Source of the DNA: Obscuribacter phosphatis_A
GTDB lineage: Bacteria; Cyanobacteriota; Vampirovibrionia; Obscuribacterales; Obscuribacteraceae
Reading direction: 5' to 3'
DNA: 64,000 bases
NCBI GenBank assembly: GCA_017303615.1
Contig: JAFLCK010000013.1
Coordinates: 66,536 to 130,535, forward strand
In this document: positions 34,966-43,200 of the stretch, in pieces
Layout of the letters: the number at the start of each line of letters is the position of its first letter
Position numbering within the stretch: position 1 is the stretch's first letter
The notes under the pieces: generated by a model
Databases searched by the model: none
The model's input: only the letters and a program-made list of their open reading frames with translations
What the model was told of the DNA's origin: nothing
Made by a program: the position numbers and the translations under genes

Positions 34966-36213
34966 TTATTCACCAAAGTCTACGACATGTCCTTCTTTGA
35001 CAAGTTCTTGTTGATGTTTGCCCGCCAGTGGGCTTTTGTCTAGAGTCTGAGGCAGTCCCTTATCGTCTGCCTCTAGACATTTCTTGAGGTCGTTGAAAGT
35101 GCCGGTCAGTTCGAATTGGTCGAAGACATAGGGGATGCCGTCTGAGCCCAGGGTGCCGGCTGCATCTGTAATATGAAAATGTAAATGGGGACCGGTGGTG
35201 TTACCTGAATTGCCTAAAGTAGCGATTTGCTCACCTCTTTTGACAGTTTGACCGATTTTGACTTTGGGGCTGTTTCTTAAGAGATGGGCGTAGAAAGAGT
35301 AGAATTCTTGCCCTTGTTCATTGTGCTTGATTGTAATTGTGTTGCCGCCTGGGAAATCGATATTGCCCGAGGGTTTGAACTGAGGTTGGTTGTCGAACTG
35401 GTCCACTACACCGACCACTACACCGTCAGCTACGGCATAAATGGGCTTGCCGTAACAGGTGGCAGATTCCATACTGGTCACTGGTTTTTTGGTAGTGTAG
35501 TTGTCAGCGCTCACCTGCAACCAGTCTATGGCAAAGCGCTGGGCGCAAAGCAGCTGGTTGCTGATTGGGAAAAGCGCTCGGCGGTGACCGATGATGCTGG
35601 CATAGCCGCCAATTGCCAGCCAGCCCTTGCCTCTCAAGGGCGGACTGATGACAATAGTGGCACCGCCAGTGGTGAGCGGCGCGGTCTCGATGACTTTCGA
35701 AACCGGCTTTGGATCTTTGGCGCCTAAGACCGGCGCTCTATATCTTATTTTTTGCGTAAAGCTAAGGTCTTCGCTAGTAAGCGGTTTTTCCAACTCGACA
35801 TTGATAAAGACGATAACACTGGCACCAGGGCGCAGTTCGTTCGGGACAGACTTCTTATCGGGATTGAGTATTTTGTTCTTTAGTGCGACGTCTTTGAGGC
35901 TGAGAACTGTTTCTTCTTTGTTCTTTTGATGTGCAATCACATCTATTTGATCTAGTGTGACCGCATGCCCGCTAAAGCTGGTGATTTTCATTTCCCATAG
36001 CCAGTTAAACTTGCCGTCGCTGCCTCTAAATTGCCGGGGCTTGGTGGTAGTACTGGTCAAAAGCTCAGTCCAGGGCACCGGTTTGGTCGCCTTAGCGATG
36101 TCTGACTGCAGAGAATCTATAGAAGAATCGGCGGCTAGACTTAGTTGCGGCGCCAACAAATTGAGAGATAGTGCAGCTGCTGCCGATAGGGCTATTTGAT
36201 AGGCGAGTTTCAT
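34966..36213 (-). CDS. Secreted M23 (LytM-type) metallopeptidase
   Basis: A 415-residue protein from ATG 36213 (a longer frame to 36288 adds a non-signal tail). It has a signal peptide with LSLAADSS at the cleavage site, an unknown beta-rich domain (residues about 30-180), then an M23 domain. The domain shows KPIYAVADGVVVGV, the helix-strand block YSFYAHLLRNSPKVKIGQTV, and the zinc motif GPHLHFHI. M23 enzymes cut peptidoglycan cross-links, and inactive members act as scaffolds. The first zinc-ligand motif (HxxxD type) is not obvious: the segment before ATCYGKPIYAV lacks a clear H-x-G-x-D, so activity is uncertain. Confidence 0.8.
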   Translation of the reverse strand: MKLAYQIALSAAAALSLNLLAPQLSLAADSSIDSLQSDIAKATKPVPWTELLTSTTTKPRQFRGSDGKFNWLWEMKITSFSGHAVTLDQIDVIAHQKNKEETVLSLKDVALKNKILNPDKKSVPNELRPGASVIVFINVELEKPLTSEDLSFTQKIRYRAPVLGAKDPKPVSKVIETAPLTTGGATIVISPPLRGKGWLAIGGYASIIGHRRALFPISNQLLCAQRFAIDWLQVSADNYTTKKPVTSMESATCYGKPIYAVADGVVVGVVDQFDNQPQFKPSGNIDFPGGNTITIKHNEQGQEFYSFYAHLLRNSPKVKIGQTVKRGEQIATLGNSGNTTGPHLHFHITDAAGTLGSDGIPYVFDQFELTGTFNDLKKCLEADDKGLPQTLDKSPLAGKHQQELVKEGHVVDFGE

Positions 36214-36321
36214 CTGTCTTCTTTCGAGCGGGGAGAAGAGTAGATGATACACCCTTGAAAATTTGCCGTACTTGAGCTTACAGCCCATGAAAAGCTATTG
36301 TGATTTGTCTGCAAAGAATAG

Positions 36322-37095
36322 CTATTGTGCTTGGTCCGCCGGGACCAATGTATTTAGTATTTGCTTGAGCTCGGCTTTGTGCATTAGATAGGCGTCTCTT
36401 TTGGCTGTGGTCAGTGAGAGTTCCATGACCATAGTGCCTTTGTGGGTTTCATAAGGAATGAAAGCGCCGATGAAATGACGCAGCACTTTGCCGTCTTCGC
36501 TGCTGACGAACTTGCCTTCTACCTGGATTGCGGCCTGTCCCTTGACCCAGATGAGGGTGGCATGGTCGAGGTGGAAGAAAGACTTTTCTTCTGCTTTCAG
36601 TGGTCTTTTGGCAATGCTGTATTGATTTCTGCCTACTGTGGCTGGTCCAAGAAATTCGGCAAGCTTGACTATCGAGTCGGCAAAGAGAATCGGGCTTGAT
36701 GTGCGGAAGCGATAGCGGTTGACCAGGGCGATCAGTTCTTTGCGGGTGGTTTCGCTCAGGGCGAGGCTGGAGAGTCGGACAGTGAGACGTGTGGCTGGGT
36801 CGCCCGAGAGTTCGAACTGGACTCTACGATAGAGCTTGGAAGCGTAACTGTTTTCCTGCCAGAGGCGGTGCAGATGGATTGTCTTCACCGGTCCAAGGGG
36901 TAGATCGTGGGCGACCAGGTGTTTTTCGTTTTTCTTTTTTTCAAGACCGTTGCTGTAAGCCGAGATGAGCTGAACTGCACTGGCTAGCTCATGCTTAGGC
37001 GTGGTGGGCGGCAGCTCGGCCAGCGAAACCTGTTTTTCTTGGACAGCATAGCTGTGCATTGTAGGCGGCGGCATGACCACGAAGGCATTGTTCAT
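36322..37095 (-). CDS. Hypothetical protein
   Basis: A 257-residue soluble protein of mixed alpha/beta character with no signal peptide or membrane segment. Distinct stretches are LHRLWQENSYASKLYRRVQF, LTVRLSSLALSETTRKELIA and the C-terminal VMELSLTTAKRDAYLMHKAE. No family was recognised. Its stop lies about 110 bases before the start of the M23 gene, so joint expression is possible. Confidence 0.5.
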   Translation of the reverse strand: MNNAFVVMPPPTMHSYAVQEKQVSLAELPPTTPKHELASAVQLISAYSNGLEKKKNEKHLVAHDLPLGPVKTIHLHRLWQENSYASKLYRRVQFELSGDPATRLTVRLSSLALSETTRKELIALVNRYRFRTSSPILFADSIVKLAEFLGPATVGRNQYSIAKRPLKAEEKSFFHLDHATLIWVKGQAAIQVEGKFVSSEDGKVLRHFIGAFIPYETHKGTMVMELSLTTAKRDAYLMHKAELKQILNTLVPADQAQ

Positions 37096-37213
37096 TCTAG
37101 AAAACCCGGTAGTAAGAGGAGTTGTCTATATATTGACGGCGGCGGAGTGAGATCTTCGTGAAAGTGCTAGAGCGCTGAATTCAAATTTGGCACTTTCTAT
37201 TTGATTTTCCGAT

Positions 37214-37768
37214 TTACTTGGGACGGCAGACTTTTACATCGGTCAAACCACCGTTGCCGAGGAAGCGACGGAAAGTTTCACTCTCTACGTCAACGACTCG
37301 TTTAAGGCGCGGGTGCGGTCCCATATCGTTGACTCGGGCGGCAAAACTCTTGCCTGTGTTTACATCTTGAACGAAGACCGTGAAGGGTTTTTCTCTCTGG
37401 TTGTCGTAGTTGGGAAGCGCTACTGTCGGTACGCCTCTTCGCAGAATTTCGGTGGAGGCTGTCGGTTTGCCGTAGAGTCCGTCGCCTTTGCCATAGTGCG
37501 AAGCAACGCCCTGGACGCATTCACCGGGGGCGAGGGAGTGGTACCTATTTTTGTTTGCTTCTGCACTTTGATTTTTGCCGCTGCCTTCATCGATGGTCAA
37601 ATTAGGCAGAGGATAGCCTTTGACTTTATCAGAGTCAGGCTTGAAGTCTATTTTTCTAGTGTCACTCTTAGGATCATAGGCGTCTATGTTGAGCATTTTC
37701 TCGGCGACCCTAAAGTCTTGATCGCCGGGTTTCTTTACTTCGTTGAAATTGAAGGCGCGTTCGGCCAT
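37214..37768 (-). CDS. RlpA-like double-psi beta-barrel protein
   Basis: A 184-residue protein from ATG 37768, chosen for the AAGGAGA ribosome site directly upstream. The C-terminal 100 residues match the RlpA barrel: GVASHYGKGDGLYGKPTAS, TVALPNYDN, GKSFAARVNDMGPHPRLKRV with the conserved Asp of the NDMGP motif, and a final VKVCRPK. RlpA enzymes cut naked glycan strands. Here no signal peptide or SPOR domain is seen, and the N-terminal part is charged and disordered, so the export route is unclear. Confidence 0.75.
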   Translation of the reverse strand: MAERAFNFNEVKKPGDQDFRVAEKMLNIDAYDPKSDTRKIDFKPDSDKVKGYPLPNLTIDEGSGKNQSAEANKNRYHSLAPGECVQGVASHYGKGDGLYGKPTASTEILRRGVPTVALPNYDNQREKPFTVFVQDVNTGKSFAARVNDMGPHPRLKRVVDVESETFRRFLGNGGLTDVKVCRPK

Positions 37769-37795
37769 GCACTGTCTCCTTCTAAGACAACGCAC

Positions 37796-38121
37796 ATAGA
37801 AAAATTCTGCTGCCTATTGGGCAGACAGACTAATCATTGTGGGGTGAGTGAATCTGGTGAGGTGGGTAGTGGGCTTGGGTAATTAGTGGGGCTGGTGAAT
37901 AGCTATCAGTAACTTAATGGGGTGGGTGAGGTGGCTTTGTTAGGCAAGTGTCTGAAACGTAGACTTATAGACCCTATTTTGCATACTGCATGTAAGCAAT
38001 TTGTGAATTGAGAAGCTAAGCCCCAAAACAAAAGCGATTTGTCGGTGGACAAATCGCTCTTCAAGTCAAAAGGAGCTTGGCTTTCTATATAAATAGATAC
38101 CCCCGGCAGCTGCCATTTAAA
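37796..38121. other. Intergenic stretch with G-rich strand
   Basis: About 325 bases with no supported gene. 37838-37940 is a G-rich run (repeated GGTGGGTG and GGGGTG words) that could form a G-quadruplex on the plus strand. The terminator at 38033-38058 is also here. Confidence 0.45.
38033..38058 (-). terminator. Terminator downstream of the low-complexity membrane protein gene
   Basis: AGCGATTTGTC and GACAAATCGCT are perfect 11-bp arms with a four-base loop. On the minus strand the stem is followed by TTTGTTTTGG. Confidence 0.8.
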
Positions 38122-38808
38122 CTATCGATTTACATAGACCTTGAATTTGTGGATGGGCTGTTGCTGAAAAGCTGGATGAGAAGAGTCTTGCATGGCTCGT
38201 CCTGGAAATTGTCCGCCCTGGCTACTGTATGCTTGCCCGTAGCTTTGTCCTAGGTTTTGCCCGTAGCTTTGTCCTAAGTTTTGTCCGTAGCTTTGTCCAT
38301 AAGCTTGGGTTGGTGCTTGTGTGTAGCTTTGCCCAGCCTGATTAGGGAATTGACCAGGGAATTGACCAGGGAATTGACCAGGGAACTGACCAGGGAACTG
38401 CCCAGCCGCTTGACCGCCCAGCGCCCCACCTGCCTGGCTCTCTGCACCTGGTATCGGCATTGCGCCTGCCGATGCCTGCGGTGCGCTGGCAGAAGGCGAG
38501 TCGCCGGCAGCTTCTGGACTTGCTTCTTGCTCTGACGATCCCATTCTATTGTTGTCTTCCTCCTGTCGGCCCGGCTCGACTCCTGACCAATCCATGACAA
38601 ATGGAATGACCATAATGGTGAAGATAATCAAGGCAATCACTACAGGGGTGAATGTGCGCGGAGGGACCTTTGTTAGTGGTTTAGGCCCAAAGAGACCGTT
38701 ACTTTGCCCGGATTGCATACCCTGGCTCCAAGATGCTGATTGGTCCGGATGTCCACCAAAATTGGAACCGCCGTCGGTTCCGCCTCCGCCAGCAAAGTTA
38801 TGTCCCAT
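38122..38808 (-). CDS. Single-pass membrane protein with low-complexity G/Q/F/Y domain
   Basis: A 228-residue protein. Residues 1-45 are Gly/Ser/Asn rich, and residues about 52-70 form one membrane helix (VVIALIIFTIMVIPFVMDW). Then come acidic/Ser-Ala linkers, five GQFP repeats (coded by 12-bp units at 38345-38404), GQSYGQNL repeats (24-bp units near 38230-38305) and a basic end. The Q/G/Y/S composition resembles phase-separating or adhesive low-complexity domains. No enzymatic motif. It stands alone with its own terminator. Confidence 0.55.
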   Translation of the reverse strand: MGHNFAGGGGTDGGSNFGGHPDQSASWSQGMQSGQSNGLFGPKPLTKVPPRTFTPVVIALIIFTIMVIPFVMDWSGVEPGRQEEDNNRMGSSEQEASPEAAGDSPSASAPQASAGAMPIPGAESQAGGALGGQAAGQFPGQFPGQFPGQFPGQFPNQAGQSYTQAPTQAYGQSYGQNLGQSYGQNLGQSYGQAYSSQGGQFPGRAMQDSSHPAFQQQPIHKFKVYVNR

Positions 38809-38983
38809 TCTCTGTCCTACTTTTTATCTGTGCCGCCTGCCGAGTTTATGTTAGCTTCAGTCTACAGAATCACCAAGAGTTGCAGTGGGAATAACACCAG
38901 TCAATTAATTTTACTAACTGAAGGTCGGACGAAATTCTAGCCAATAAATGAGCCGAACGCTCGGTTTTTGCTTGTGCAAAATT

Positions 38984-39631
38984 CTAGCTGAAGGTTGGCA
39001 GTAAAAGTAAGCGATCTGCCTTTCCTTTGCATTCTTCGATTAGCTCGGCGTTGGGCAGGTCAGTGCTCTCTACCTTCACAACAGCCGCCGCTTCGCTCTT
39101 GCCGCCAGCTTTGTGCCTTGCCAGAAGGCGCTCTTTTGTGACTGCCTGGTCAGATTCTAAATACCATACCTCATCTAGATAATCTCCGACTTCTCGCCAG
39201 GGCTCTATGTCGAGCAAGAGATAATTGCCTTCGACAATGACGATTTTGTGTTCGGGCTCGATGAAAACGCCATCTTCCGTCGGTTCCTCGATGGTACGGT
39301 CGAAAGTCGGCCAGCCGACTCTACGATTTCCATCTTGAATTTCTTCAAGCTTAGCGAGAAAGGCATCCGCATCAAAAGTGGCTGGAATTCCCTTAAGTTC
39401 CCAAAGACCCATCTGCAGAAGTTCATCATTGCGCCGATGAAACCCGTCCATGGGCGCCACTACCGCTATGCCGGGACTTAGCTCATCGCTCATATCTTTC
39501 AAAAGGCGAGCGACAGTGCTCTTACCGGCAGCCGGAGCACCGGCGAGACCGAGAATGTATCTGTATGTTCCGCCCTCACTCTTTGTGAGAAGCTCTTTGG
39601 CTAGGTCTCTGATGATGGTCAATGTAGTCAT
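38984..39631 (-). CDS. P-loop kinase of the uridine kinase/pantothenate kinase family
   Basis: A 215-residue nucleoside or sugar kinase-like protein. Walker A is GLAGAPAAGKST near residue 28. Family blocks are APMDGFHRRNDELL with the conserved Asp, TFDADAFLAKL, FDRTIEEP, and the Walker B-like IVIVEGNYLLLD. Relatives are annotated as nucleoside/nucleotide kinases or FrcK-type fructose kinases; the substrate cannot be read from the sequence. The ATG at 39631 is the start. It is a lone gene. Confidence 0.82.
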   Translation of the reverse strand: MTTLTIIRDLAKELLTKSEGGTYRYILGLAGAPAAGKSTVARLLKDMSDELSPGIAVVAPMDGFHRRNDELLQMGLWELKGIPATFDADAFLAKLEEIQDGNRRVGWPTFDRTIEEPTEDGVFIEPEHKIVIVEGNYLLLDIEPWREVGDYLDEVWYLESDQAVTKERLLARHKAGGKSEAAAVVKVESTDLPNAELIEECKGKADRLLLLPTFS

Positions 39632-39720
39632 AAGAGCAACATTGTAGTCATAAGGGGCACATTTTTCTAGCTATTTGAAAAGAGCCGAATTGCAGGCTCT
39701 CGAAGCTTACAATTTGGTAG

Positions 39721-39927
39721 TCATTTTATTGGCACATGAAAGAAGTCGCCTGGATTGGTCGAGAGTAGAGTATGCAATGGCACCTTGTTGTAGCTGGCTA
39801 TCTGCATAGCAAAGAGAGCAAAACTATCACCTTTTGCCGGTTTACCGCTTTTGAGCTCGTAGATGACCTTGAGCAGATTGATGGCATTTGTTCGCAGCGT
39901 AACAATGACCATGGTGTCTTCGTTCAT
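39721..39927 (-). CDS. Small protein, paralogue of the one at 15349-15585
   Basis: A 68-residue protein that aligns with the 78-residue protein at 15349-15585. Shared features are an N-terminal strand, LLKVIYELKSGKPAKGDSFALF (quoted as SGKPAKGDSFALF), an A-x-x-N motif and a terminal PG...VP. Two copies 24 kb apart on different strands support a real small protein family. No function is known to me. Confidence 0.58.
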   Translation of the reverse strand: MNEDTMVIVTLRTNAINLLKVIYELKSGKPAKGDSFALFAMQIASYNKVPLHTLLSTNPGDFFHVPIK

Positions 39928-40482
39928 GGCTTGATTTCTCTCATAATTGCTTTTAGCAAGAAAATCAGCAGTTGATGCTTTTCAATGATTATCTTGGTGA
40001 AGCGTGAATAGTAGGTGAAGGCTGTATGAAGGTAAGGTGAAGTTGAAAAGGTAACCGGCTTGTCTTTTATCACCGAGCAGTAAGTGTTTGATTGCTTTAG
40101 CGATACTAATCGTGGGAGAAACTAGCTTCTGAATAGTGACCCAAAGAAATGTCGAAACTATGGCGAGACCAGAGAGGTTTGAATAGGTTGACTGATTTTG
40201 CGTCAACAAGTCCGTTGCCACTGAGATGGTTAAGTAACAAACTGAATATCACAATTTTTGATGTATCTCTTGTTGAGATTGAGTTATTTGTTGATGAGTT
40301 GATTTATTGATTGAGCCGAGGGCGCTCGAAAGAAAATTCAAGAAGTTTGGGTTAGGGATAAATTGGACCGATATCGGTCCAATTTACAGGCAAGACAGTT
40401 TTTAATTTTTTTTCTTTCCAAAAGATTGAACTTTTTGGCTCGAAATTACGTTTATCAAATTGGATGTGCGTAGGAGAAGGTC
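39928..40482. other. Intergenic stretch, AT-rich, with a palindrome
   Basis: About 555 bases. A minus-strand frame at 39982-40221 (GTG start, 79 residues, partly hydrophobic) lacks a ribosome site and is doubtful. The region contains the dispersed palindrome at 40359-40386 and is otherwise A/T-rich, probably holding the promoter of the gene at 40483. Confidence 0.4.
40359..40386. repeat. Dispersed palindrome, copy 2 (perfect, 28 bp)
   Basis: TAAATTGGACCGAT followed by its exact mirror ATCGGTCCAATTTA. It shares the core ACCGATATCGGT with 23851-23880 and 51331-51360. This is the only copy outside a gene. Confidence 0.85.
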
Positions 40483-41604
40483 ATGAGTGAAGATAAGGGT
40501 TGCCGGACTAGAATGATTGATATGTTTGAGCCTGCTTACCTGGAGACTAGGCAGCTATTGTTGAATGAGTTTATAGTGAAATTTCCTAGTGATGAAAGTT
40601 GCTGGTCTAGCCTTGTTCATGAGTTCGCTGCTTGTGACAAACTTCGATGTCGATGGTGTGGTGCTGATAAGGTTGAAGTGCAGCAAGACTCAAGAACGCT
40701 AAGCTGTAATGACTGCAAAAAGAAAAGTTCGATGACAGCCGGAACCTTCTTTCACGGTATCAAGAAAGTCAGAGCTTGGTTCTTTGCCATTTGGATTGTG
40801 GAGAACGAGTTTTATGTTAGTTCGAAGTGGTTCGCGCAAGCTATCGGTATTTCTCAATCTTCTGCTCTCCATATTCTGAAGTCTACTCTTTATCTGATCG
40901 AGGAGAATTCGGGAATCTTCGAGAGCGTCGGGTTTGGTCTTCGCGAGTTTCGTCTGTTCTTTAGGAAGCGCTCCTTCCTGACGCCTGCTATGGTTAAACC
41001 CTCTTGCGAGCTGCAGGAAGGGGCAGATGAGTCTTCAAATCATGATAACTACAATAACAGTGCAGATAGTTCCTGGGTAGATGTGACTGCTTCAGAAGTA
41101 GACAGTGTGCGCGATGCTGTTATCTCCGCGCTAAAGGAAGGTAGTAGAAGTCTAGATGAGATTAGAAATACAATTAAGTGCAGTAGCAGTGATGTTCTAG
41201 CGGCAATCACAGATCTAGAGCTTGACGGGGAGATTTCAGCAATTGCTGGAAATAGATTCCAGTTGTGCAACAAAGTAAAAGCAGGACTTACTAGTCTCAG
41301 AGACGAAGTACTGCGGAAGGAATCAAGCGATTCAAAGTCTATCTTTGACGCAATAGCTCTTTTCTGCAGGCTATCTTTTGGAATCGCGCGTGGTGTTAGT
41401 CGAAAGTATCTGAGTTTGTATCTCGGCTTTGCCAACAGTTTAGTGGCCAAAGATGTATTTTCCTCATTCAAGACTATGTGTATTGAAAGTTCCTACATCG
41501 GGTCCAAACGTCTAAGGGCCTACGCCAGTTCTGCAGTTCTGCCAATTAGGTTGAGTCAACCCAGTTTGTTTGATTTTATAGATGAAGTTTCTCATGCATT
41601 TTAG
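40483..41604 (+). CDS. Zinc-ribbon protein derived from an IS1595-type transposase N-terminus
   Basis: A 373-residue protein with an AGGAGAAGG ribosome site. Residues 56-78 are a C-x2-C...C-x2-C zinc ribbon (CRWCGAD...CNDC), followed by SSMTAGTFFHGIKKVRAWFF and WFAQAIGISQSSALHILKST. This order is typical of the N-terminal DNA-binding part of IS1595-family transposases. The DDE catalytic domain is absent. Residues about 205-260 instead look like a winged helix (ISALKEGSRSLDEIRNTIKC). The C-terminus (GSKRLRAYASSAVLPIRLSQ) is unknown. No inverted repeats were found around it. It is probably a domesticated regulator. Confidence 0.6.
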   Translation: MSEDKGCRTRMIDMFEPAYLETRQLLLNEFIVKFPSDESCWSSLVHEFAACDKLRCRWCGADKVEVQQDSRTLSCNDCKKKSSMTAGTFFHGIKKVRAWFFAIWIVENEFYVSSKWFAQAIGISQSSALHILKSTLYLIEENSGIFESVGFGLREFRLFFRKRSFLTPAMVKPSCELQEGADESSNHDNYNNSADSSWVDVTASEVDSVRDAVISALKEGSRSLDEIRNTIKCSSSDVLAAITDLELDGEISAIAGNRFQLCNKVKAGLTSLRDEVLRKESSDSKSIFDAIALFCRLSFGIARGVSRKYLSLYLGFANSLVAKDVFSSFKTMCIESSYIGSKRLRAYASSAVLPIRLSQPSLFDFIDEVSHAF

Positions 41605-41943
41605 TTATGCTTCACCGTTGGCTCGTTAGTGTCTGGCAAAGCGGCGGTAGGGAATATTCGAAGAGTTTGCAGGTAGATAAGGACATAAGTAATTAGGCAC
41701 TGCTTGATGCTAAGCGGCTTGCCGAGAAAGCTGCTGCTGCTGGTCCTGGCTTGGGCAGAAAGCAGAGTTCCGACTTTGTACCTGCGGCAAAGATGTAACC
41801 GCCTAATTGCTGTCTGTTTCATTCTGCTAGTCTCAGAAGAAAAGAAGAGGAAGCATTCGACGCTTCCTCTTCTCTTCTTCTATTCTCTATTGGTCCAATT
41901 GCCGTGAAATATTTGCTTTTCTCTCGGCAAATGGCGCGGCTTC
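41605..41943. other. Convergent intergenic region with hairpin
   Basis: About 340 bases between two converging genes. A 67-residue plus frame (41704-41907) lacks a ribosome site and overlaps the terminator hairpin, so I do not call it. Nothing else is seen. Confidence 0.45.
41843..41873. terminator. Bidirectional terminator hairpin
   Basis: AGAAGAGGAAGC and GCTTCCTCTTCT are perfect 12-bp arms around a seven-base loop, followed by a pyrimidine-rich CTTCTTCTATTCTC on the plus strand, between the converging genes at 40483 and 42618. Confidence 0.65.
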
Positions 41944-42618
41944 TTATTTCTCTGCCTTCTTGCCGGCTTCGATTTCGAGTGTTATGGTTACATCGTCTGA
42001 GATTACAGTGCCGCCGTTGTCCATCACTTTGTTATAGCTGATGCCGAAGTCTTTGCGTTGAATTTTCGTGGTGGCCGAAGCGGCGATTTTTGTATTGCCC
42101 CAGGGATCTTTTACTTCTTTGCTGGGTCCGTCAACAGTCAAGACGACTTCTTTGGTGACGCCTTTGATGGTGAGGTCGCCTGTGATAGCAACTTTACCTT
42201 TACCCAAGGACTTCACTTTCTTCGATTTGAAAGTCATTTTGGGAAATTTTTCGGTATCGAAGAAGTCGGCGCCGCGAAGGTGTTCATCGCGACCCTTGTC
42301 TCCGGTGTTGACGGTGGTGGTATCTATGGTGGCATCAACTTTGATGCTGTTGGGATTCTTGCCGTCATACTCGACAGTTCCGGCTACATTAGTGAAGGTG
42401 CCTTTAACATTGGAAATCATCAAGTGTTTGACTGCGAAACCGGCATCGGAATGTGAAGAATCGATGTTCCAGAGATTGGCGCTGGCGGCACCGGCAGCCT
42501 GCGCCGCATTATCTGTCACGGTGAAGGTGGCGCCCAGTGCAAGAATAGCGCTGAGTGAGAAGAGTGAACTGAGGGCGAAAGTTGAGTTGAGTTTTTTAGT
42601 TTTGAAGGCGGATTTCAT
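41944..42618 (-). CDS. Secreted YceI-family protein
   Basis: A 224-residue protein from ATG 42618, with AGGAG eight bases upstream (an ATG at 42636 adds six residues). It has a signal peptide ending at AAQAAGAAS, then the YceI lipocalin-like barrel: WNIDSSHSDAGFAVKHLMIS, FTNVAGTVEYDGKNP, HLRGADFFDTEKFPKMTFKS, the ITGDLTIKGVTKEVVL strand pair, and RKDFGISYN. YceI proteins bind isoprenoid or other amphipathic molecules in the periplasm. The long signal region is Ser/Leu/Ala rich. It is a single gene upstream of a terminator. Confidence 0.92.
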   Translation of the reverse strand: MKSAFKTKKLNSTFALSSLFSLSAILALGATFTVTDNAAQAAGAASANLWNIDSSHSDAGFAVKHLMISNVKGTFTNVAGTVEYDGKNPNSIKVDATIDTTTVNTGDKGRDEHLRGADFFDTEKFPKMTFKSKKVKSLGKGKVAITGDLTIKGVTKEVVLTVDGPSKEVKDPWGNTKIAASATTKIQRKDFGISYNKVMDNGGTVISDDVTITLEIEAGKKAEK

Positions 42619-42707
42619 TGGGTTCTCCTGGTGCATTTTGTTATTCGTAGCAAATTGATGTCTATGTGTGCTTCGTTCTTTTGCGAAAATCGACTGGGTC
42701 TCTTTTT

Positions 42708-43124
42708 CTATTCGGGCGTATGCTCTTGTCTTTTGCCTTTGCTGGTCAATCTGTCCAAGATGAGTGGATTGACCAAACTTCTGAATTCCAAAGGAGCCAT
42801 AGAATTGACGACCACTTTTGTGGCGCCCTCCTTCATGGCTTGTAACTCAGTTTGGGTTTCAGGTTGCGAACTGAGGCAGAAGACGAAGGGGATGTCTTGA
42901 AGTTCCTCGTCGAGCTTTAATTCGTAGAGAAAGCTGAATCCGTCTCCGTCCAGCATTTCAAGCGGTGAAACAATCAGTTCGGGCAGATTCTTCTGGGCCA
43001 AGAATAGGGCTACAGACATCGCTCTTGCCGTCACAATCTGGTAATCAAGGGGCTCGAGTGCTTCTCGAACTAATCTGATTGTGGGCTCTGCCGTGCCAGC
43101 TACCAGTATTTTGGGGGTTTCCAT
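42708..43124 (-). CDS. Receiver-like protein lacking the phosphorylation site
   Basis: A 138-residue protein with the receiver fold pattern (KILVAGTAEPTIRLVREALE, ELIVSPLEMLDGDGFSFLYE, IPFVFCLSSQPETQTELQAM). The acidic pair is replaced by GT, the phosphoacceptor Asp by Ser (LIVSPLEML), and the conserved Lys by Asn (VVVNSMAP). It therefore cannot be phosphorylated in the usual way and may act as a constitutive protein-binding module. A proline-free basic tail follows. The ATG at 43124 is divergent from the aldo/keto reductase gene, 76 bases away. Confidence 0.7.
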   Translation of the reverse strand: METPKILVAGTAEPTIRLVREALEPLDYQIVTARAMSVALFLAQKNLPELIVSPLEMLDGDGFSFLYELKLDEELQDIPFVFCLSSQPETQTELQAMKEGATKVVVNSMAPLEFRSLVNPLILDRLTSKGKRQEHTPE

Positions 43125-43200
43125 TAACTAAGTTTTGCCTCTAATGCAAACTTGCCTTGATTCGCGTTAGTCTAGCGCACATTCTAGGGAGAAATGAACT

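Noticed and set aside
40483..41604. An intact IS1595 insertion sequence
   Set aside because: No catalytic domain and no terminal inverted repeats or target duplication were found around the gene.
41704..41907. 67-residue plus-strand frame in the convergent gap
   Set aside because: No ribosome site, and it runs through the terminator hairpin at 41843-41873.
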